From NCBI RefSeq assembly GCF_000524195.1, contig NW_020170396.1, positions 936,127-1,000,126 of the forward strand: DNA of 64,000 nucleotides. Direction: 5' to 3'. Below, piece after piece: positions 51,301 to 61,374 of this stretch. The DNA is from Echinococcus granulosus (lineage: Eukaryota; Platyhelminthes; Cestoda; Cyclophyllidea; Taeniidae). Under the pieces are notes generated by a model that had not been told where the DNA came from, searched no databases, and saw only the letters and a program-made list of their open reading frames with translations. Made by a program: the position numbers and the translations under genes. Each line of letters begins with the position of its first letter. The first letter of the stretch is position 1.

Positions 51301-54300
51301 AAGCTTCCTTATTCTCAACTGTTGTGTGGTTTGTAAGCTACGATTTTCAAGGTTTCATTTGAACCTGCATCGACCTTCGAATCTCCTCCATGATGATAGG
51401 TTCTTCCATACTTTATAATATTGTGCGACTCTAGTCATGTTTAAAGCCGCGCTAAGATGTTTGAATCTGGACGTGACCCTATTGTGAAACCACTGAACAG
51501 CAGGGGGATCTTTAACGTAAATAGCGTGAACTGACTACCACAACACTAAAGTGGCGACCAAAACCTTGCAGACTAAAATACTGTATCACGTTGCATCAAT
51601 TTGTGAGTTCATTGAGGCATCCTAACTGCCCTTAACGTGTGTGTGGTTTAGTGATTTGGAATGCCTAACCAGAAGTTCTGTGTGGCCAGCGCGGCGGGAT
51701 TTTTGCATTTCATTAAGGATGAATCGTCCTTTTTTTCTTGCTACCGCCTGCTCAGTTGTAGTTTTTCATGTCATCCTACCGCTACTCACCCTCCTTCCTT
51801 TCACTTTGGACACTACACAGCGCATGACCAGTGCCAAATGAAGTGCTGTGACTCACGCCGTGATTCGCATGATGCCACCTCGACACAATTCGCCGAGGTG
51901 GGTAGGGGGATGGGTTTCCACAAACGCGTCTACAAGCTCAAGTCTTGGCGGTGATTCTGGTTTATTTGACTTGCTGCCTCACAACCTCTCTCTAGCCTCG
52001 GATTGTACTTTTCTGTGGTTAGACGCACCACTGTTGCTGCAGAAAACGTATTAAATGTTTAACTTTTAGCAGGCGTTTATTAACAATGAAATGGAAAAAG
52101 AAGGAGGAGGGACAATTTTTTGTGAGCGTAATTTCGGCTCATAAGTATCATCATAGTGTTGTAGTTCAGCCTTTTTTTCCTTAATGCCGACTGAGCTAGA
52201 CTGAAACGGCTTTTTTAAAAGTGCGTGCAGTTCCAAGAGCATTTGTAAAGTGCATTCTGTGAAGGCTTCCAAGTAGCGATCGGAATTTGGATAATTCATT
52301 TTTTTGCAATAGTTTTCTTTTCTAAAATTAGTCGTTTTTTAAAAAAACGGTTCAAATATGGTTGCAGCAGGTCTCTTAGTATTTGTGTTTGACTCGAAAA
52401 CTGATACGAGGGACTATAATGTGATGGCTGTCGGGCATGCAATACCATGCTTGAACGACTTCATGAAAGAATTGTGATTAGCGTCGTCTATAAGGCATGC
52501 GAATCCTGGCACTGACTTTTCCCAAACATTTCAGCCGTATACACACGCTCGCATGTGTGAATTTTCCCGTCTATGCATGCACTCACGTCAAACGCAGGTC
52601 AGGAATCACAATTCTGTCATAGAGATTTAATTTCTGGAATAACTATTAGCATAAAGAGCGGCCATGCTTTCGTGTGGGATTATAAGGGCTTAGGGCTTCA
52701 GCTGCTGCCGGTGTGCACCACAGAGGTCCCCACGCCAGTCTCCAACTCTGCTACACTAACTTCACTAATGGCTGTGCCCTCATTGTCCCATCTTCTGATC
52801 AACAAAAAGCGATTTCACATAATTCCTCATATCTGCATATGATATACGCGTGGTACATTCAACTCAATTTTTATCCAATATCTATAAGAGAGTCCTACGC
52901 AGAGAAGCTGGAAGACCATTAGTATTGTTGGAATGGGTAGGGCTCCGTTCCACTAGCACGAGACCGAATCGCAAGACATACACTAAACAGCTCCATTGTG
53001 TTTGTTCAGCAATATTGACATTGACTTCATTCTTGCCTCTCTGTCCAGACATCCGACTGGTAGCGGGGCCGCCGGGAGCTAGCGGGGGAAGCAACGAGGT
53101 GGCGAGAGGTGGTGGTGGTGCTGAGTCGGTGGGTTCAAAGGCTGTCGCACCGAAGGGAGGAACAGGCTTCCTCCTATCAGAGTTGACTCCGATTGCTGTA
53201 GCAAATTTTCGCACCGCGTCGACGCAACTCACCTCTGTCGCGGAGGAACGCGAGTCTCTCCTCCTACCTCCACCACAGCCCCCACCTCCTCCACTGCCAC
53301 CATTCTCTGCGTGTGAGTCTTGTCCTAGTGGCAGCTCCACCACTGCACCCAGCGAGTTCAACGCAGCGGTCATGGAGATGAAACGTGAACCCCCTAGTGG
53401 GGGATCTATCCATGAGGAGTCCGATGGTGAGTTAGCCCTTCCCTTCCCGGGTCGGTTCCAACGTACTTAATTGCTGTTCGTGCACCAGTACGTTCGAGTT
53501 TTGATGCAGTCCAGACGGGGCGACAATATATTTTCCCCCTTTTACTACTTATGACTATCTTACAGACTATGATGCCCAAGTTACCCCAGGAATCGTTATG
53601 AAGCATAATCTAGAGATAGTTTGTATCAACCTATAGAAGTACTGAGAAGCTTGGTGTACAGGTGACATGAACTCAACGTCATGTCATCAACGTGGGATCC
53701 AAAACGAGGGCGGCTAGAAAGGCTCGTATGATCAAATATTTAATCAAAACAAACATACGCGTATATTGTTCCTATAGTTTGAGTGTCATTCTCCTAGTTT
53801 GTTCATCTGAATGCCATCAAAGTGAGTTGGAGTCAATCATGATGAAAAGTAAATTTGCTTAATCATGTTCTAAACTCATTTCTCCTTTTATTGCTGATGT
53901 CGTTTTAATGTTTTTCAGCCACCGCTTTCCACGTAGAGGTGTGTCAAGTTATTCTTCAAGTCCGATCACATACAATTGGTGGTGAGACTGGAGAGCGGAG
54001 GCTTGGGAGCTAACGTAGTTGAATACACTGTTAAAACAAGCACCCTTTTTCTACATAACTATCTTGTTAAGCGTCTTTGCCGATGCTCGCTCTGGTCACT
54101 CTTCTGCTACACTTCTCGTGGGAGAGGGTGGTGTGGAAGCAGTTCTGAATGCCTGACGGCGTACGCTGTATTTTATTCTCTTTTGGTGGTAACATTTACC
54201 TAAGAGTCACTTATTAAGGGCGGTTTCGTGTTTTTAGGTAATGAAATGAACCGCTATTTTCATGGCAAAATTGTGAGTACCCATTTAAGAGATGTTTCAG

Positions 54301-57051
54301 TTTGTTCAACTTTGACCTCCTTTCCATCACCGGCTATTACACAGACGTTGAAATTGAGAAGGCATCACTTTTGATGATCCCTTTGCTACAATTTTTTTGT
54401 GGATTAGCCCAACTACAGTAGATGTCTTATCTCTAAAGCAAACAGCTGGTAAAATCAAGATTGCTGTCCTTTTGAGGTGCATTTGTTCATCATTCACGAT
54501 CAAAGCAGATCTCGTGTTGTGCGAACAGTCGTTTATTTACCAAAATTCAACTTATCTTTAGTTATTCTGTGGCTTCAAGCGCCATGTGATATCCTTACAT
54601 GTCCTAAGAGTAAGAAAATGGCTGTACTATCAAGACATTGACGGATTGGGTGACTGATTATGTAGGTGGCGTGAAGAGTCTATTTTTACCGTCACAAAGG
54701 CCGAATAGTAAGAGGTTAAAACATTCAGAGTTAAAACAAAAGCCATTTTACCACACTTGAGTTCAACACTTAGTAATGTACACTTCCCTCAAATACACTC
54801 GTTACTGGCATTACTAATTGCCATCAGTAAGCCTAAAACTTTGCCTATTTCAGACGACACTGCGAAGCACGCGAAGGATACAGTGGGGGCTTCAACCCCT
54901 CCTTCTACCCACAAGAGTGTCTTCTTCACCCAGATCCCCTTCCACCTGCGGGCGTACCCTCTGCGCAACTTCCACCTCCACCGCCGTCCACCCTCTCCAG
55001 CATTGGGGTCAGGGTCTGGGCTCCAGCGCTCCAGTCGTAGCCACCCCCATGGCTGCAGCCACGACGAGCTGACGGGGTGGGGGCTAGCTGCGGAGGCAAG
55101 TGGCGCCCGACTGAGCAGGCTCGGGTCCCGTACCTTTGCCTACCCAAGCTCCATTACTAGTGCGGATGACTGGCTTGCGGGCCGACATGCCTGTTCCACC
55201 CCCACCCACTTCCCTCACCTGACCTCGCGCGGTCTCTCCCCGCCACCTCAACGTATTCAAGCCATCGTACCACAGGTGGATCGGAACGAGGTGAAAGGAG
55301 AGGTGAAGAAGGAGTTAGAAATTTTACAGAATCTTAGAGGGTGTGTTTCAGGACTGGGTTTTTGCCGTTTTCGCTCGGATAGTGGATGCAGTATTCCTAT
55401 CCACTCTTCCTTCCTCTTCCTATCATGCTTGTTTTACATGGACACGTTTTTGCTGGAATATATACGCATAATTAGGCGAAATTAATGAGCTCTGGTAGTG
55501 CACACATTTCACATGGATGCAATTTGATTGTTATCTAATCCAGATTTCACCTGTTATTTTGTTTTCCTCATTTCATACTTATTTTTGACCAGTTACTGTC
55601 CGTGTGATTGCTATGTTGGGGACGGGAATAACTATTTTTTGAGTATCATCTGGAAAGAATTGGCAAAGCATGTCTCTAAAAGGGTTTTACTGAGTAAAAG
55701 ATTACCGAATTTTCTTTTGGAATTTAAAGTAGGAACGGAAAATACTTTTTTATGGTCTGCATCACGCAGTTGGTAACAGATTGTTAGATAAACCTCACTC
55801 ATGCTTTGTAACACAACAGTTAAGTCGCCCTCTGATAATCAGTAGGTCGACTTCTAGTGTTGCTCTCCGACTACCATTTTCATGCTATAATTCAGTAATC
55901 ACCACCCTGAGTTGATTAGTGGCCTCTTGTTAGTTACATTTTCGAATGAATCATACAGCTTCTTGTATTTTGGTGTGGACAGTTCCGTGGAAGCGTCATC
56001 CGCCCACAATGCGAAAAGNNNNNNNNNNNNNNNNNNNNNNNNNNNNNNNNNNNNNNNNNNNNNNNNNNNNNNNNNNNNNNNNNNNNNNNNNNNNNNNNNN
56101 NNNNNNNNNNNNNNNNNNACAGGCGGACGCCTACACGCAGACGCTGGCGAATAACGATGGCGGCGGCTCCGGTGTAGGCGCAATATCTCATGGCAAGTGA
56201 GTTCTGAATTCCGTTTAGAGAAAAGGTGTTTGGAGACGGCGGTTGTACCTATTTGGTTTAAGTAGATGCTTGCTATTGTAGCCCTCCAGTTTACTAATCT
56301 CACAACCTATGAAATGTATTCTTCGATTTGCTTTCAAGGTAATAATTAAAAAAGCCAACTGTCGACTAATTTTCCCCTGCGTATAAGTGAAAGGAGGAAA
56401 TGTCTTGGACTGCAGTTAGTGAAAAGTTTAGTTGGTGAATTCATTTTGGGTTTGCATCTTCATAACGCCCACAATGCTGTATTCAACTCTGCTAAATACC
56501 CATATGACTAGATGAGTGCTCTTTTAATTGTACCATCTAGCAGAAAAAATTTAGTTGGAATATTTAAAATGTTAAATTTCCTCAAGGGCATGGAAGTGTT
56601 TAGATTGTAACCCAATACTGAAGTGTAGCGAAGATGAATTCAATGGGGTAAAGGTGGGGGGGGGGGGGGGGCGTGAAAACTGACCGAATCCCACTTCATT
56701 TGGCGTCCATCATCGTCTACGAAGTAAACATGTTGTTATGGCATTGTTAAATGAGCAGCTAAAATTCATCCTATATATCTTAAACTTGGGTTTAGTCTCG
56801 CTTTTGCACATATTCCAATTTCCCTCCTTTAAGACTTCCCCCATTTCAACGATTCACTCCATCCTCACGTAATAGTGTTTTATTCAGCCCACTGTCATTA
56901 TTTTAGCAGCGGTCAGTATTCATTATCACCAGTGGTGAATGCTCCTCCGAGGGAGATGGACGTGGATTTTGTATTGCCTTCTGCCTCCTCTGCCGTCGCC
57001 GCACTTCCTGCAGCTGACTCCAGGACGGACAGCACCAGTCATCAGGCGTAA
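36305..57051 (+). CDS. Fibronectin-III type I receptor, Ihog/CDON/BOC-like (Hedgehog co-receptor family), at least 11 exons, 3' part interrupted by gap
   Basis: Exons: 36305-36395, 38701-38874, 39648-39829, 41242-41433, 42391-42549, 48282-48446, 49214-49457, 53049-53426, one from 54854, one spanning the gap to 56196, and the terminal 56910-57051. Junctions through 54854 are phase-consistent. A signal peptide (MWLVNCLCITSFIFALLFYP) is followed by a ~55-residue linker. FN3-1 (~90-205) has VNLSWPSR, HYRIQFRYR and LEAGKVYQFQVVAVF; FN3-2 (~206-305) has VHIKWSRP, ITRFIILFRK and SAGYQFVVYGEN. After a Gly/Ser/Thr stalk the transmembrane helix is at ~361-385 (LMFLILGVLAGAMLIVMTFL), then RQRKEK. The cytoplasmic tail is Gly/Pro/Ser-rich and ends in SHQA. 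The two FN3 domains plus helix resemble Ihog-family Hedgehog co-receptors, but no Ig domains are encoded. Robo- or DCC-like receptors are alternatives. The family call is inference; the receptor architecture is directly seen. Confidence 0.75.
36396..38700 (+). other. FN3 receptor intron 1
   Basis: This 2.3-kb intron ends in a strong pyrimidine tract, CTCCCCATCCTCTTTTTCAG. I looked for immunoglobulin-domain exons (the C...W...C pattern) and saw none in frame with the flanking exons. Confidence 0.5.
43019..43108 (+). repeat. Polypyrimidine tract (C/T-rich simple sequence)
   Basis: Nearly every base on the plus strand is C or T, with repeated CCCT/CTTCC units and an uninterrupted run of C near 43085-43092. 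Such tracts can adopt triplex structures; no function is evident inside this intron. Confidence 0.6.
43927..44115 (+). other. Small intronic ORF with coiled-coil-like composition
   Basis: A 62-codon frame from ATG to TAG, rich in Lys, Glu and Leu (KVWKEEVWKLSRKYSLLQKE), with heptad-like leucines. It lies inside intron 5 of the FN3 receptor, with no convincing acceptor upstream in frame. It could be a remnant of an inserted gene, an alternative exon (GTGG|GTAAAA near 44090 could act as a donor) or chance. Confidence 0.2.
49458..53048 (+). other. FN3 receptor intron 7
   Basis: This 3.6-kb intron lies between the transmembrane exon and the cytoplasmic-tail exons. No coding exon or repeat family member was recognised. 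Confidence 0.5.
54854..55320 (+). CDS. FN3 receptor cytoplasmic-tail exon (frame partly ambiguous)
   Basis: The acceptor CCTATTTCAG ends at 54853. The phase carried from the previous exon (ending GAT G) gives D-DTAKHAKDTVGAS and an open Ser/Pro/His-rich frame to 55485. The donor is uncertain; candidates include ACAG|GTGGAT near 55276, CGAG|GTGAAA near 55291 and AGAG|GTGAAG near 55303. A second frame in the same DNA reads a Pro-rich peptide (YSGGFNPSFYPQ) until about 55030, so the end and even the frame need transcript evidence. Confidence 0.45.
56019..56118. other. Assembly gap (100 N)
   Basis: Exactly 100 N, a conventional placeholder for a gap of unknown length. It falls inside or beside an exon of the FN3 receptor tail: the left edge carries VDSSVEASSAHNAK-like coding sequence and the right edge ADAYTQTLANN. 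Some cytoplasmic-tail residues are missing from this window. Confidence 0.95.
56119..56196 (+). CDS. Partial FN3 receptor exon right of the gap
   Basis: The open frame ADAYTQTLANNDGGGSGVGA ends at the donor GGCAA|GTGAGT. Its phase joins the terminal exon at 56910 (AA+C = Asn). The 5' end of the exon is lost in the gap. Confidence 0.5.
56656..56671 (+). repeat. G(16) homopolymer
   Basis: Sixteen consecutive G within the last intron of the FN3 receptor, 540 bp from the assembly gap. Homopolymers like this and the C(12) run at 63403-63414 often reduce assembly quality. Confidence 0.8.
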
Positions 57052-58846
57052 GGTCACAGAGCTTTTCATTGCTTTCAAGCGCGCCAATGTCCTCATACTT
57101 TGAAAATTCTCCTACACTATAGGGGCAAAGTTTTCAGCAGTTTGATTAAAAAAGAAAGTATAACGACGGACTAATCAAAAACTCAAGCAACTAGTACCAT
57201 GAGGGGTGTTTTCCCGATTTACCGATGGTGGTGAAATCTTAGATGAGTCATTCTCAATATCTGATTGTGCTGTGTGCTATCCCACAGTGCCTCTGCAAGG
57301 TGGGATTCCTTAAGAGGAGGCTCTGTCGCTAATTGAAGTCTCCAGTTGTCTATTCTCATTTCAGATGAAGAAGTCCCGTCACAGGACCGATGTGTCAAAG
57401 CGCCACCGATACCAGTCTAGTCTTTCATGTGTACTTTTCTTCCCAGTATTGGAACTCGAACCTCCCCTTCTTCCCTCCGTCTACGCACATATCACCAGAC
57501 CACGTCCCTCCGACCTCTACCTCTTTACGTGACAAAATTGCATCTTTACATTTGCGTACACATACATCATATGGCGCCATATGCAGACCAGTGGGAGGCA
57601 GACGTGTTTCCTTCTTTTTTTGAATAACTTGGTCTCCGTCTCCCCCTTCGAGTCTTAAAATTGTAATTAGCGTTATGCTAATTGGTAATATATGTATGCG
57701 AATTTTCTCTACTCCCTCTACCCTTTCTTACGTCAAATAATTCGTGTCTCTATGCAAAGGAAGAGGAGCTTCATTTGTGCCTCATGTTAAGAGACAGTTT
57801 ATTCTTGCAAATAAATGAAGGTGCATGGGATAAGGTCTATTTGTAGTTAGGGCAGTACTCCATCACAGAAAGTAAGGCTTGGGTTGCAGCAGTCGGGATT
57901 CAGTGGTCGACACTCACGACGATTGAAGGAGTCGAGTGCCTACAGCGAAAAATCATGCAGTGTTACTACTAACAACGGGTAACTTCAGTTCTGTGATCAC
58001 CAATCTTATTAAGAAGGATTAGAAGTTTTGAAGGGCGCTTGATTAGACTTGCCTCGAAGTAGCCGCATGGATAGACTCGACTGGGACTGTAGCATCTGGC
58101 AAAATGGTGGACAACGCAGGGCTCCTGTGGGATGCATTTGTGACTGTTCCACTTGACGGAAGGCACATGACCTGATAGAGTTTCCAAGGCAGAATCTCAT
58201 ATGACGTGGGAAGGGGAAATTTCAATGTAAAGTTTTGTAGAAGGTGTTTGGAAGATAAGCCAGTTGTTAGTTTTAGTGAGATGATTGTAGCTTTATGTTT
58301 GAGTTATTGAACTATCCAAAGCCTACGATGAAACGACAGCGTGCGTGTTAGGCATACAAGTGACTTCAACAGATAACAATATCAACATTTGTGGCATGCA
58401 AAAAACGACATAGGGAAGGAGAAATGCTACTGGAAGTATAATTTGGAATAATGAATCAAAATAACGGAGTGTAAGTACTCTTGGAAAACAATCGCAAATT
58501 TATTTTAAAGGGAATAGCATCCGGTCAATGCAAACGCGCAAAGTGCTTACAAAGCATGTGTCTAAATGACGTGAGATTAAATCGTGAGTAACCTCATAAA
58601 CGAACTACAATTTAGGAATATCTAAAATTCACCCTAAAATAACAGGCTCATGTTAAATGCCAATTTTAAGATGATATATGTCGTTTCGATTTTTCCATTC
58701 ATTTAGCTTGCAAAATATGGTTAAATTCACTTTAGTGCCTTCAGAGAACTAAGATTATGATGCATAGTTTGCTGTAACGATAAACCATTTCATTTTTGAC
58801 ATAGGTTTTGGGCCATAATCCTATGACAATTACTTTGCAAAAAAAC
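57052..58846. other. 3' flank of the FN3 receptor; intergenic
   Basis: No supported coding exon. The short frames near 57390-57630 have no splice context and a low-complexity look. The receptor's 3' UTR probably occupies the start. Confidence 0.4.
57810..57815 (+). terminator. Possible polyadenylation signal of the FN3 receptor gene
   Basis: AATAAA lies about 760 nt after the TAA stop at 57049-57051. It is a candidate for a longer 3' UTR; I noted no closer canonical signal. Confidence 0.25.
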
Positions 58847-59253
58847 TCAGAAAAATTTGCTGCACAAATGACCAACTAGAGGGGGTTGGAATGATTTGAA
58901 CGACGTAATGAGGAAACTATGAAACATTTGAGCAATATTAATAGTACTTTTGGTTGATAATACTTCTAATGACATTAACGCACTCCTGCACTTGTCTTGA
59001 TTATGATTGAGACTGATATAGTTGTTTTCACGTTGAATGTCGATGGCATCACGGAGAGTGCACGGTGGTAGGGAGCGATGTCGCTGGTAGGTCTGCCATC
59101 GCCTCTCTGAGGGTATATAATAGCCAAACTGAAAGTAATGCGACTTCAGGCCACTCTCACGGTAGTTGTACTCGGGAATCTCAATGCGCCATTGACGATT
59201 TTGGGCTCTGAGTGAATATGACTGACCGGCTGCTGTCATCTCCACGTATATCC
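58847..59253 (-). CDS. Probable terminal exon of an unrecognised minus-strand gene
   Basis: The acceptor TTGTTTGTTGTCAG on the minus strand opens a 135-codon frame to a stop at 58847. The first ~65 residues look protein-like and rich in aromatic residues (QWRIEIPEYNYRESG, YYIPSERRWQTYQRHR). The frame enters in a phase needing one base from the previous exon. No family was recognised. The C-terminal part looks less structured and might be intron if a donor such as CAAC|GTGAAA is used. Confidence 0.4.
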
Positions 59254-59966
59254 CTGACAACAAACAAGACAGTAACAGAAAAAATCACTAATGGAAGACA
59301 TGAGAACATATGGACACGAACACGGCCCTAAATTGCCAGAAGCCAAGTCCATTGCTTTATAATGTAATAAGGGTGGGTTTTTTAAGAATTAATGACGTGA
59401 ACAATTGCAGGCAGATATTGAAATAAGTAGATCATTTGGAATATATAAAGCTAAATAATGTATAAAGAATTTAACACATCCGTATTGACAAATGGGATTT
59501 TGCAACATGGTTAATCGACCTTAATTTATGGTATTTAAGTGTAATTCATTTAGGATTTCTGGTCATTGTAACAGATTGACGTGCTTAATAAGTACAAAAA
59601 GAAAATGCCAAATCAATTAACATAGGTGGGGACGACTAAACACGTTTAAGTGTGACGACCTGGTAAAGGTTGCAATCGTATTGGAGGAATTAAATCGGTT
59701 TACGCCGTTTAGGGGGCATATAAACGCTAAAAATGGAGCTGCATATATAAATTACGAAACGGATGTGAGCTTCAATGATAAAACTAGATAAACTAAAGCC
59801 TTGTACCAAAGAAGAATCAGTAATTTGCCAGCATTTGTGCAACTATGGGTTCAATATAGGCAGAATATGGGACATAAGTACAACTGCATTCTAGATTTTA
59901 CACGCACAATGATAAAAAGAAATCCCAATTATAGTCACCAATTGAGCACAAAATTTTAACAGATAC

Positions 59967-60144
59967 TTATATTTGTTGTATTAAACAGTTGTTATAAGGG
60001 TTTTTTCCAAAAATCCCTCGGAATTCTTGTCTGGAAGAGCTCTGAATTTGTGCCCAACGTAGACGATTAAACTCAAAAAGTGTGACTTCTGTCTGCGTAA
60101 AAGTTTTGTTATAATCGCTCTTTTCAAGGGTGCGAATAGCATGG
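59967..60144 (-). CDS. Possible exon of the same minus-strand gene
   Basis: After the acceptor ACTCTATCAG (minus strand), an open frame of 59 codons reads HAIRTLEKSDYNKTFTQTEV and continues to a stop at 59967. A weak donor, AACT|GTTTAA, would join the 59253 exon in phase. Composition looks plausible but no family was recognised. Confidence 0.25.
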
Positions 60145-60431
60145 CTGATAGAGTTTTGGTAGCAAAAGGGATAAACAGTTAGAGATAGCGGTATCACATG
60201 ATAGTTTTCAACTACTTGCCTTTAGACAGTATAAAACAAATCGTTGCATGATTTTGATCAACTTCTTTTCAAAAGCAGTTTTATAGGCTAGCAGTGTTTT
60301 AAAATTATAGTAGTTGTGCAATTATATTTTGCTATTTCCCTATGAAGGGAATTTGGAAGCTTCAGCCTAATAAACATTCAATTGGGTAACAGGAGTAGCT
60401 GTTTTGCGAAATAAAGAAAGCTTGGTTTTAG

Positions 60432-60800
60432 TCAAGTTGGTAACTGCATTCGACAGTCAGTTTTCTTTTTGCTTTTTCCTAAAACACTTTTTGTGTCGTG
60501 ATATTGATGAAGTATCTCACGCTCAAGTAAATGACTAGAATCGCTTGCTACTCTCATAATAGCGATATTTATTAAGTTTTGACTTAGAATGAAGTGATGC
60601 AAGATCCGTACGATGTCACCTTGTCCGAGAATGCAATCGATTATATGTGAATAAGGTGGAACTGACGGGGTCATTAGTGTGTGGGATACATCCTTGATAG
60701 GGTGGTTTAATGCCGAATGTCTTCCTTCGAAACCATTTAAAACAAAAGACTTAGTCAGTTCTGAGATGTTCTCTTCCAAGTAATCCGGTCTTTTGATAAT
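60432..60800 (-). CDS. Possible exon with open frame, function unknown
   Basis: This ~120-codon minus-strand frame is unusually long for the AT-rich surroundings and reads like a helical protein (DIVRILHHFILSQNLINIAI, SSHLLEREILHQ). The acceptor may be at TCACTAATCAAG near 60800; no good donor is visible. A weak thought of an RMC1/Mic1-like helical repeat was not supported. Confidence 0.25.
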   Translation of the reverse strand: MIKRPDYLEENISELTKSFVLNGFEGRHSALNHPIKDVSHTLMTPSVPPYSHIIDCILGQGDIVRILHHFILSQNLINIAIMRVASDSSHLLEREILHQYHDTKSVLGKSKKKTDCRMQLPT

Positions 60801-61175
60801 CTTGATTAGTGACAATTATACTGCATTCTTTCCTCGTAGTGCACTTTTGTCAATGAAATCTCATCAGATTTATAATGCAATCGTTCAGTCTATGGCATTT
60901 CGGTTTTCCCACCTGACATATGCAGGCGGGTGCTTGTATGCCGTGCTCCACAAAGAATGGTGTCTTCTGTGTAAATCGCCAAAGTTAATTTTAATTTTGT
61001 AAAATGAAATCATTTCCAGCTTATTTAGCCACATTAAATAGCCGCATTCGCTTCGACGCATGTCTTGAAATTTTCGATTTAGCAGGATTGGTCGTACTTT
61101 AAATCTGGTGCTATAAAGTAAATTGTTACTATCTTCACCCGAGCAGTACGACCCATACTCCAGCAATGGTTCAAA

Positions 61176-61374
61176 TGTAGCATCCTGAGACTTCCCTGAA
61201 GACGAAAGAAGACACAATACTCGGGCAGAATATGTATTCAGCACAGCGAAGGTGTCTGAGCTATTGGCATGGCCCGAAGGCCAGCCCGCCCAGCAAGGTA
61301 CAAGAAGGCTAATTCAAAGGCACAAAAGTGGCGCCTCACCAATACCGGGGGATAAACCACCATTTTATCGTACA
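61176..61374 (-). mobile_element. Solo LTR of the TRIM-like family
   Basis: A 199-bp copy reading TGTAGCATCCTGAGAC...TTTTATCGTACA on the plus strand, so its sense is minus. It is collinear with the LTRs at 8865-9063 and 9618-9813. The flanks CAAA and AAAA are an imperfect target duplication. There is no internal domain or partner LTR nearby. Confidence 0.8.

Noticed and set aside
52882..53373. 163-codon minus-strand open frame
   Set aside because: It is the antisense shadow of the GC-rich, Gly/Pro-rich receptor exon 53049-53426.
60432..60800. Assignment to an RMC1/Mic1-like trafficking protein
   Set aside because: Only a vague helical resemblance was seen, without shared motifs or a continuous gene model.
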